Below the pieces are notes generated by a model. That model saw only the letters and a program-made list of their open reading frames with translations, searched no databases and was not told the DNA's origin. A stretch of DNA of 7,401 nt from JAYZDP01 sp036337765 (GTDB taxonomy: Bacteria; Acidobacteriota; Thermoanaerobaculia; Multivoradales; Multivoraceae), in NCBI GenBank assembly GCA_036337765.1, contig JAYZDP010000045.1:1-7401 (forward strand), given 5' to 3'. Position numbers and translations under genes: made by a program. Below, piece after piece: positions 1 through 6,126 of the stretch; the stretch's first letter is position 1, and each line of letters opens with the position of its first letter.

Positions 1-411
1 GCCATCGCATCGGCGCCGAAAACCACAGCCAACGAGCAGGCCTACGTCGGCGCGCTCGCGGACCGGAACGGTGCCGAAGCGCTCGAGGATCGCTCACAGA
101 AGCTGGACGGCGTCGTGATCTGGGGGTTGAACGCTCCCGAGACTATCCTCGCCGTCGCGACCGAAGTCCTCGCCGGTGAGATCGCCTCCGCACGCGGCGA
201 CCACGATTCGGCGGTCGCTTACCTGCGCCGAGCGGTCGAGCTCGAGACCGCCGTCGTCTACGACGAGCCACCGACCTGGAACGTACCTGTACGGCAGATC
301 CTGGGAGCAGTTCTTCTCGCTGCCGATCTCCCATCGGAGGCCGAGCTGAGCACCGAGCTCGCGAAAGCGCGGAAGGAGGCCGACGTCGAGATCGACGCCT
401 CTCGCTTCTGA
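1..411 (+). CDS. TPR-repeat protein, C-terminal part (5' end outside window)
   Basis: Frame 1 is open from the first base to a TGA at 409-411, giving 136 residues with no start in view, so the gene begins upstream of the window. The GTG at 115 is an internal valine. Residues read as helical, alanine- and glutamate-rich repeats. The stretch GEIASARGDHDSAVAYLRRA (encoded about 175-234) is a good TPR helix pair, followed by YDEPPTWNVPVRQILGAVLL. A tyrosine-acidic-PP-tryptophan motif leading into P-x-R-Q-x-LG is, from memory, the signature of the last repeats of a large bacterial TPR family of unknown specific role, and so is the ADV-x-ASRF type ending. TPR domains are protein-protein interaction scaffolds; no catalytic motif is visible. 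In relatives I remember, about 30 more residues containing a WSLFGLAQAL-like segment lie between these two landmarks; here they are absent (see findings). The MFS gene follows directly on the same strand and may be co-transcribed. Confidence 0.75.
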   Translation, partial: AIASAPKTTANEQAYVGALADRNGAEALEDRSQKLDGVVIWGLNAPETILAVATEVLAGEIASARGDHDSAVAYLRRAVELETAVVYDEPPTWNVPVRQILGAVLLAADLPSEAELSTELAKARKEADVEIDASRF

Positions 412-484
412 GCGGACCTTCGAAGTCCTCCGCGAGCCGGCCTTCTTCGCCTTCGTCGTCAGCCGATTCTTCTCCGGAATCGGC

Positions 485-1618
485 TTGACGCTCTTTCGCG
501 CCACTATCGCTTGGCAGGTCTACGACATCACGGGCTCGGCCTTCCATCTGGGCCTTGTCGGGCTGGTGCAGTTCGTGCCGGCCCTAGTATTCAGCATGGT
601 GGGCGGAGCCACCGCCGACGCCTACGACCGCAAGCGCATCGTCATCGGCTTTCAGATCGTGCCCGCGCTGTGCTCCGTGAGCCTCGCCGTCGCCAACCTG
701 GGCGAGCAGGCGGGGCTCGGGCTGCTCTACGCCACGGTGGTGATCGTCGCTATCGCGTCGGCATTCGAGAACCCGGCCCGCTCTGCCTTCCTGCCGCAGC
801 TGATCGAGCGAGAGCGTTTCCAGTCGGCGGTGATCGTCCACTCGGCGGTCCAAACGGGCGCCTTCCTCACCGGCCCGGTGCTCATGGGGTTCGTCGTCGC
901 GGCGTGGGGACTCGCGGTGCCGTACGTGATTCACGGCGGGCTGGTGGTGGTCTCGATCGTGGCCATGACCGCGGTCCGGCCGCGCTTCGCGGCGAAGCGT
1001 GGCAGGGCTCCGAGCTGGGCGGCCATCCGCGAAGGGCTGTCATTCGTACGTCACCAGCCCGTAGTTCTAGGCTGCATGACCCTCGACATGTTCGCGGTGC
1101 TCTTTGGCGGGGCGGTCGCGCTGCTCCCGGTCTACGCCACCGACATCCTCGGCGTCGGCGCCCGCGGCTACGGCCTTCTAAGCGCGTCGCTCGAGACCGG
1201 CGCCGCACTCATGGCGATCTGCCTGATTGCGCTACCGCCGATCCGACGCACCGGTGCCTCACTGATGTGGGCGGTGCTCGCCTTCGGCGTCGCGACCATC
1301 GTCTTCGGCCTGTCGCGCTCCTTCCCGCTTTCTCTGGTCGCCTACATGGCCGCCGGCATGGCCGACTACGTAAGTATGGTCATGCGCGGAACGGCAATTC
1401 AGCTCTCGACGCCCGATGAGCTGCGCGGCCGCGTCAGCGCCGTGAACCTGATCTTCATTGGCGCCTCCAACCAGCTCGGGGCCGCCGAGTCGGGGTTTGT
1501 CGCGGCTCTGACATCACCCACGTTCTCGGTCGTCAGCGGCGGCATCGGCGCGCTCGTCGTTCTGGCCATCGTCGCAGCCACGAACCCGATCCTGCGCCGC
1601 TATCGAGCTACGGGCTAG
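485..1618 (+). CDS. MFS transporter, EntS/MefA-like exporter (true N-terminus probably upstream)
   Basis: A 377-residue integral inner-membrane protein of the major facilitator superfamily, closest to the MFS_3/EntS/MefA-type exporters that expel small molecules such as siderophores or macrolides by proton antiport; the substrate cannot be told from sequence. Support: AWQVYDITGSAFHLGLVGL at the end of TM1, the loop 2-3 motif GGATADAYDRKR (residues 40-51), ENPARSAFLPQL after TM3, several further hydrophobic helices, and STPDELRGRVSAVN (from residue 308), typical of the C-terminal half in this subfamily. TTG at 485 is the first standard start codon in this frame, but it falls inside TM1. The same frame upstream (about 422-484) encodes EVLREPAFFAFVVSRFFSGI, which completes TM1. 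The frame is open back to a TGA at 347-349, yet has no ATG, GTG or TTG before 485. There is no good ribosome binding site at 485. The product is short for the family (usually about 400-420). It may be expressed from a rare start, or be a damaged gene. Confidence 0.8.
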   Translation: MTLFRATIAWQVYDITGSAFHLGLVGLVQFVPALVFSMVGGATADAYDRKRIVIGFQIVPALCSVSLAVANLGEQAGLGLLYATVVIVAIASAFENPARSAFLPQLIERERFQSAVIVHSAVQTGAFLTGPVLMGFVVAAWGLAVPYVIHGGLVVVSIVAMTAVRPRFAAKRGRAPSWAAIREGLSFVRHQPVVLGCMTLDMFAVLFGGAVALLPVYATDILGVGARGYGLLSASLETGAALMAICLIALPPIRRTGASLMWAVLAFGVATIVFGLSRSFPLSLVAYMAAGMADYVSMVMRGTAIQLSTPDELRGRVSAVNLIFIGASNQLGAAESGFVAALTSPTFSVVSGGIGALVVLAIVAATNPILRRYRATG

Positions 1619-1650
1619 AGCACCACCGGCGGTAGCATCAGGCGATTCCA

Positions 1651-2433
1651 ATGTACGAGAACCTCGACCCGATCCTGAAGGAGCTCCTGGTCGCTTTCGA
1701 GCTGCACTCGGTCGAGAACATCGAGGCGGCGCTCGATGCCGGAATCGACCCGACGCAGCCGATCCAGGACAAGCTTCCGGTCGACTGGTTGACCGAGATG
1801 TACACGCGGTCCGATCGCTTTCCGGATTGCCTGCGGTTGTTGCTGGACCGTGGCGCGGAGCTGCCCGATCCGAGGATCGAGCCCGTTCTTCTCGACAACG
1901 TCCGAGCAATCGGCGAGGACGCCCGGGCGGATCCCGGCTGGATCGAGCACCGCACCACGGTGACGTGTGCCTTCAACCCCCTGGTCGGCGCGACCCCGCT
2001 TCATGTAGCTGCGGAGTACGGCCATCTGGACGCGGCCCGCGAGCTCCTCGCACTCGGCGCCGATGTCGAAGCGAGAGCCGCCACCGACCCGCACGGCCTC
2101 GACGGCACACCCGATTTTTCACACCGTGAACTCCGCCTTCAACCGCTCGGAGCCAGTCATGCGCCTGCTTGTTGAAGCCGGAGCATCGATTGACATCTGC
2201 CGCCAGGTCATCGTGTGAGGGCGGGGCTTCGAATGGGAGACCATCTTCTTCGACGTCACGCCCCCAGTTACGCACAGCTCGGCATCACGCCTCAGATGTA
2301 TCGCACCGAGGAAAAGACCTACGCCAATGTCCGGACAATGCTGGAAGCGGAGTCGCGGGGCACGCCGCCGCTCGCTAACGTGCCTGACCTTTACCTCGGC
2401 AAAGGAGTCGACAAGGCCGCCAGTCCTCTATGA
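1651..2433 (+). pseudogene. Ankyrin-repeat protein gene, disrupted by two frame changes and a nonsense codon
   Basis: ATG at 1651 opens a reading frame that ends at 2175 (174 residues). A strong ankyrin unit lies at residues 113-142 (GATPLHVAAEYGHLDAAREL, then LALGADVEAR), with a weaker one near residues 60-72. After residue 152 the reading turns to nonsense, but the family sequence continues in other frames. From 2114 (frame 2) it reads PIFHTVNSAFNRSEPVMRLL and then VEAGASIDI, up to a TGA at 2216-2218. Beyond that stop frame 2 resumes with GRGFEWETIFFDVTP up to 2263. From 2266 (frame 1) it reads SYAQLGITPQMYRTEEKTYA and continues to TPPLANVPDLYL, ending at TGA 2431-2433. Allowing for these lesions gives one protein of about 260 residues, which matches bacterial ankyrin proteins I recall with the same VWGRGFEWET-like and PPLANVP blocks. 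Ankyrin domains bind partner proteins; the specific role is unknown. The 32-bp gap after the MFS stop and lack of a clear Shine-Dalgarno are compatible with co-transcription. Indel errors in the assembly are the main alternative to true decay. Confidence 0.8.
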
Positions 2434-2440
2434 TCCGGCC

Positions 2441-3037
2441 ATGACGAACTCTTCCATCTCCCGCGGCCTTGTCGCCGTGTGTTGCCTCCTGCTCGCGCTG
2501 CCGGCCATGGCGGCCGATGTCCCTTCGAACGAAGATCAGATTGCCGCCGCGGTCCTCGCCGGCCCCGAGGGCCGACGCGCAGGTGCTGCCGTCATCGGCT
2601 GGACCGCCGACGGCAAGCCCGTCAACTTGCGCGACGGATCGAACGAACTCGTTTGCCTCTCGGACAACCCGACCGACGACCAGTTCAGCGTCGCTTGTTA
2701 CCACAAGGATCTCGAGCCCTACATGACGCGCGGGCGCGAGCTGTCGCTCGAAGGCGTCAAGGGCCCGGCGCGGCGGGATCAACGCTTCGCTGAGGTCGAG
2801 GCCGGCAAGGTCGCGATGCCCAAGGAGCCGCGGACGCTCTACGTGCTCCACGGCTCGGGTTACAACGCCGAATCCGGCGAAGTCGACGGCGCCTATCTGC
2901 GCTGGGTCGTCTACACGCCATATGCGACCCCGGAATCAACGGGCCTGTCGATCGCGCCCGCCGAGAGCGCGCCCTGGCTGATGGATCCGGGCACGCCGGG
3001 CGCCCACATCATGATCAATCCACCGCGGCCCGAGTAG
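2441..3037 (+). CDS. Secreted protein of unknown function
   Basis: A 198-residue protein starting at ATG 2441, just 7 bp after the end of the ankyrin pseudogene. This start is chosen because it begins a textbook Sec signal peptide: a short polar N-terminus, hydrophobic core VAVCCLLLALP (residues 11-21), and an AMA-AD cleavage site near residue 24. The same frame extends upstream to 2327 but that part only shadows the ankyrin gene. No lipobox follows the core, so a soluble periplasmic or exported protein is expected. The mature part is hydrophilic, with Cys72 and Cys86 close enough to form a disulfide in an oxidising compartment. It has a Trp/Tyr-rich C-terminal half (AYLRWVVYTPYATPESTGL at residues 151-169, then APWLMDPGTPGAHIMI). 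I recognise no enzyme family or catalytic motif. No Shine-Dalgarno is apparent. The gene appears intact despite the damaged neighbour and converges on the lysyl-tRNA synthetase gene. Confidence 0.8.
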   Translation: MTNSSISRGLVAVCCLLLALPAMAADVPSNEDQIAAAVLAGPEGRRAGAAVIGWTADGKPVNLRDGSNELVCLSDNPTDDQFSVACYHKDLEPYMTRGRELSLEGVKGPARRDQRFAEVEAGKVAMPKEPRTLYVLHGSGYNAESGEVDGAYLRWVVYTPYATPESTGLSIAPAESAPWLMDPGTPGAHIMINPPRPE

Positions 3038-3043
3038 CCGCAG

Positions 3044-4624
3044 TCAGCCGTTCGCGCGCGCCAACGCTTCCTCGAGCAGAACGATCGTCGCCTCGACACC
3101 GTAGAGCGCGATGAAGCCCCCCATGCGCGGACCCTGGGAGTGGCCCAGCAGGCACTCGTACAGACCCCGAAACCAGTCGCGGAGGTTGTCGAAGTCCTGG
3201 GTCTTACCCGCCTCATAAACCTCGTGCTGCAGCGCTTCGGCATCGGCGTCGGCCGGGAGCGCCTTCAAGCGGGCGACTAGCTCGCTCATTGCGGCGGCTT
3301 CGCGCTCGTCGGGAGCGCGATAGTCCTGGTTCGGGCCGACGAAGTCCTTGTAGTAGCGCACCGCGTAGTCGAGGATGTGATCGAGCTCGGGGTGGGACTC
3401 CGCCGAGGTGCCCGGAAGGTAGCGCGCAACGAAGCCCCACAGGCGCTGCTTGTCAGTCGCGTGTGCGGCACTCACCAGATTGAGGAGCATCGAGAATGCG
3501 ATCGGCATATTCACCACGGGCGGATCGCCGCCGTGGATGTGAAAGACCGCGCTCTGCAGCTGCTTGTCCTGGTCCTCGTCGCTGTAGCGGTTGAGCGCGG
3601 AGTAGTAGTCGTCCACGGCCCGGGGGATGACGTCGAAGTAGAGCCGCTTGGCGCGCTTGGGGCTCTGGTACATGTACCAGGACAGGCTCTCGGGCGACGC
3701 GTAGGCGAGCCAATCCTCGATTGCAAGACCGTTGCCCCTGGACTTGGAGATGCGCTCCCCCTTGTCGTCGAGGAAGAGCTCGAAGATCAGCCCCTCGGGA
3801 GGCTGCGTGCCGAGAATGCGCTGGATGCGGCTCGACAGCTTGACCGACTCGATGAGGTCCTTGCCGCACATCTCGTAGTCGACGCCCAGGGCGTGCCAAC
3901 GCATCGCCCAGTCGACCTTCCACTGGCACTTGACGTGGCCGCCGGTCACCGGCACGGTCTGCCGGTCGCCGTCGGCGTCGTCGAAGGTCACCGTGCCCGC
4001 CTCGGTGTCGCGATCGATCAACGGTACCTGCAACACGACGCCGGTCTTCTGGCAGATCGGCAGAAAGGGCGCGTAAGTCTGGCGGCGCTCTTCGCCGAGC
4101 GTCGGCAGGACCACGTTCTGGATGGCGTCGAAGTGGCGGAGGATCGCCAGCAGGGCGTCGTCGAAATCTCCGCTTTTGTATCCCTCGGTCGCCGAGCGGA
4201 ACTCGTAGTCGAAGCCGTAGTCGTCGAGGAACGAGCGCAGCCGCGCGTTGTTGTGCTCGCCGAAGCTGGAGTGGGTGCCGAAAGGATCCGGCACACAAGT
4301 CAGCGGCTTGCCCAGGTGCTCGGCGAGGAGCTCCTGATTGGGCACGTTGGTCGGCACCCGTCGCAGACCGTCCATGTCGTCGGAGAAGCAGACGAGCCTC
4401 GCCGGAATGTCGGAGATCATGCCCAGCGCCCGCAGCACCATGGTCGTACGGGCGACCTCGGCGAAGGTTCCGATGTGCGGTAGGCCAGACGGCCCGTAGC
4501 CGGTCTCGAGCAGCGAGAAGCCCCTCTCGGGCACCTTTCCATCGAAACGAGTTACGATCTTGCGCGCCTCGGCGAAAGGCCAAGCGGAGCTCTCCAGTGC
4601 GGCCTCGGTCGACACCCTTGTCAT
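3044..4624 (-). CDS. lysS: Lysyl-tRNA synthetase, class I (LysRS-I)
   Basis: A 526-residue cytoplasmic enzyme that charges tRNA-Lys with lysine using ATP. It belongs to the class I synthetases, unrelated in fold to the class II LysRS of E. coli. Near the N-terminus GYGPSGLPHIGTFAEVART (residues 42-60) contains the HIGH-type ATP motif PHIG at 49-52. It is followed by FSDDMDGLRRVPTNVPNQE and PDPFGTHSSFGEHNNARLR, both family hallmarks. The KMSKS-type loop is ERISKSRGNGL, with RISKS at residues 291-295. YASPESLSWYMYQSPKRAKR, RLYFDVIPR and VVNMPIAFSMLLNLVSAA lead into the helical anticodon-binding part, and the end (LYECLLGHSQGPRMGGFIA, YGVEATIVLLEEAL) fits the alphaproteobacterial-type enzyme. 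Length is normal and nothing is missing. ATG at 4622-4624 is well placed relative to family starts, although no Shine-Dalgarno precedes it. The gene is divergent from the AsmA-like gene and convergent with the secreted protein gene, so it is probably monocistronic. lysK is an alternative symbol for class I enzymes. Confidence 0.97.
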   Translation of the reverse strand: MTRVSTEAALESSAWPFAEARKIVTRFDGKVPERGFSLLETGYGPSGLPHIGTFAEVARTTMVLRALGMISDIPARLVCFSDDMDGLRRVPTNVPNQELLAEHLGKPLTCVPDPFGTHSSFGEHNNARLRSFLDDYGFDYEFRSATEGYKSGDFDDALLAILRHFDAIQNVVLPTLGEERRQTYAPFLPICQKTGVVLQVPLIDRDTEAGTVTFDDADGDRQTVPVTGGHVKCQWKVDWAMRWHALGVDYEMCGKDLIESVKLSSRIQRILGTQPPEGLIFELFLDDKGERISKSRGNGLAIEDWLAYASPESLSWYMYQSPKRAKRLYFDVIPRAVDDYYSALNRYSDEDQDKQLQSAVFHIHGGDPPVVNMPIAFSMLLNLVSAAHATDKQRLWGFVARYLPGTSAESHPELDHILDYAVRYYKDFVGPNQDYRAPDEREAAAMSELVARLKALPADADAEALQHEVYEAGKTQDFDNLRDWFRGLYECLLGHSQGPRMGGFIALYGVEATIVLLEEALARANG

Positions 4625-4671
4625 GATCGGGCGGGGATCATACTCGTAGACCCTTCGCCGGGCGAGCTGAC
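4625..4671. promoter_or_regulatory. Divergent intergenic spacer, presumed bidirectional promoter region
   Basis: This 47-bp gap separates the start codons of the divergent LysRS and AsmA-like genes, so at least part of both promoters must lie here or extend into the coding regions. On the minus strand a TATGAT hexamer (plus-strand 4637-4642) resembles a -10 box and lies 12 bp before the LysRS ATG, implying a very short leader. No matching -35 box at the usual spacing was found. The only purine-rich stretch before the AsmA-like ATG is GGGCGAG (4660-4666), a weak ribosome binding site. The location follows from gene layout; the specific boxes are tentative. Confidence 0.35.
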
Positions 4672-6126
4672 ATGCGAAAAGTACTCGTCGCCCTAGCGGT
4701 CGCCCTCATCCTCGCCGCCGCCGTGGCAGCGATCGTTCGCGTGGACGCCACCGAACTGGGCAACCGAGCACTGGCCGCTGCGACCCGGTCGACGGGTATC
4801 CGGGTTAGCGCCGAGCACTTCGAGATCGGCCTCTTCGACAGCCTGACGCTTCACGGTGTCAAAGCCCAGGGGCGGCTTTCGGCCGGACCGTTCAATGGCA
4901 CCGTCGAGCGGGTGGTCCTTGACCATAAGCTGCTCCCCCTGCTCTGGGGCCAGCTTGCGGTGGGCAGCGTCACGCTCCACAACCCGGATCTTTCGCTGCG
5001 GGTGCGTGGTGGAAAACCGCCAGCCCAGAAGCCCGGCGACGACGATCCCAACGAGGACGGGACCGCAGCCGAGCGCCAGACCGCGCGTCGCCCCACACCG
5101 ACGCCGCAGCCGACGACCCCCGCCATCGAAGATCCACGGGTCACCGTGGAGAGCCTTGTGATCCGAGGCGGGCGGATCGCCATCGCCAATCCTCGCGACC
5201 AGGAGAGCATCCTCATCGAGGGGCTCGATCTCGATCTGTCCCACCTCGAGCACAACGCCGCGCTCGGAGCCAGCCTGGAGAACGTCGATACGCAAGGCAC
5301 GATCCGGGCGGAACGGATTCGCACCGATCAGATCGAGGTGACCGAGTTCGAAGGGTCGTTCCAGGCCAACGACGGGCGTTTGGTGCTCGAAGACGTAAAG
5401 GCTCACCACGAGACCGGTACGCTCGAGGTGCATTCATTGGAAACTGATCTCAGCCTGCGACGCGGCAGCTACCTCGTCGTCGCCAGCCTGCGCGACCTCG
5501 ACACGGCCTTTTTCTTCGGTGAAAACGGCGACGGCACGGACCTGGGCCGCGCGCACCTCTCGATCGCCGGCGAGGGCCCACTGGCGACACCGGAACGGAT
5601 GATGGCCAAGGGTGTTCTGGAGCTCGAGCCCGGCCGCCTGCCCTCGATCGCCGCGCTCGCCAAAGTCGACCAGACGGTAGGCACGAGCCTCGATCAGGGG
5701 CGCTACGAGCGCGCCCACATCGAGTTCGAGCGTCGCCCCTCGGGGCATCTGGACATCGGGCCATTCGAGCTCGTCGCCGAGTCGCTCTCACTACGCGCCG
5801 AGGGTCGCTTCCGAGAAGACCGCACTCTGAATTTCAAGGCATCTGTCGGGCTCGACGCGGACGACCTCGGAAATCTGAGCCTTGCGCGCGACGCACTCGC
5901 CGCGCTGGCGACGCTCGACGAGCGCACCTGGGTGCCGGTAGCGATCTCGGGTCCGTACGACGCACCACGCGTGAGGATCGATCGCAAACGGCTGGAAGAC
6001 GAGATCCAGGACGTAGCAGAACGGGCCCTCGAAGAGGGGCTCGAGCGCGTCAAGGAGCGCTTCGGCGGCGAGCTGGCCGAAAGGCTCGAGGAGCGCCTTC
6101 AGCGGGAGCTCGAAGAGATCCGGTAG
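4672..6126 (+). CDS. AsmA-like envelope protein
   Basis: A 484-residue protein with an uncleaved-looking N-terminal signal anchor: basic MRK, then a hydrophobic run VLVALAVALILAAAVAAIV (residues 4-22). The rest would face the periplasm. The post-anchor region (GIRVSAEHFEIGLFDSLTLH at 42-61, then LLPLLWGQLAVGSVTLHNPD at 87-106) follows the AsmA/DUF748 pattern, with alternating beta strands of the type '...V..V.L.NP.L.L'. A charged and proline/threonine-rich linker covers about residues 113-153. More beta-rich repeats follow, including a block near 311-400 (KGVLELEPGRLPSIAALAKV) like the AsmA C-terminal region. Residues 438-484 form a strongly charged Glu/Arg helix with coiled-coil potential. 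Characterised AsmA-family proteins (AsmA, TamB, YhdP) form bridge-like grooves that support outer membrane assembly or lipid transport. Membership is assigned from pattern, not from a search. ATG 4672 is the natural start as it opens the anchor. The 3' end overlaps glpD. Confidence 0.7.
   Translation: MRKVLVALAVALILAAAVAAIVRVDATELGNRALAAATRSTGIRVSAEHFEIGLFDSLTLHGVKAQGRLSAGPFNGTVERVVLDHKLLPLLWGQLAVGSVTLHNPDLSLRVRGGKPPAQKPGDDDPNEDGTAAERQTARRPTPTPQPTTPAIEDPRVTVESLVIRGGRIAIANPRDQESILIEGLDLDLSHLEHNAALGASLENVDTQGTIRAERIRTDQIEVTEFEGSFQANDGRLVLEDVKAHHETGTLEVHSLETDLSLRRGSYLVVASLRDLDTAFFFGENGDGTDLGRAHLSIAGEGPLATPERMMAKGVLELEPGRLPSIAALAKVDQTVGTSLDQGRYERAHIEFERRPSGHLDIGPFELVAESLSLRAEGRFREDRTLNFKASVGLDADDLGNLSLARDALAALATLDERTWVPVAISGPYDAPRVRIDRKRLEDEIQDVAERALEEGLERVKERFGGELAERLEERLQRELEEIR

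Noticed and set aside
373..379. Perfect Shine-Dalgarno-like AAGGAGG upstream of the MFS gene
   Set aside because: It lies within the TPR coding sequence (codons for Lys-Glu-Ala) and no ATG, GTG or TTG in the transporter frame follows at usable distance, so it is probably coincidence.
511..1419. 302-codon frame overlapping the MFS gene on the same strand
   Set aside because: Its product is dominated by Arg, Gly, Ala and Pro, the typical out-of-frame shadow of GC-rich coding DNA, while the frame starting at 485 gives membrane helices.
2327..2440. Upstream extension of the secreted protein's reading frame
   Set aside because: This stretch encodes the tail of the ankyrin gene in another frame, and starting there would bury the signal peptide inside the protein.
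3025..3041. GCGGC - 7-base loop - GCCGC inverted repeat as terminator
   Set aside because: The stem is only 5 bp, no T run follows on either strand, and it overlaps the end of the secreted protein gene; such short GC repeats are expected by chance here.
3377..4483. Long plus-strand open frame (368 codons) antisense to the LysRS gene
   Set aside because: It is the mirror of a well-conserved synthetase in GC-rich DNA; the product is valine/arginine-rich with no family motif and no start signal.
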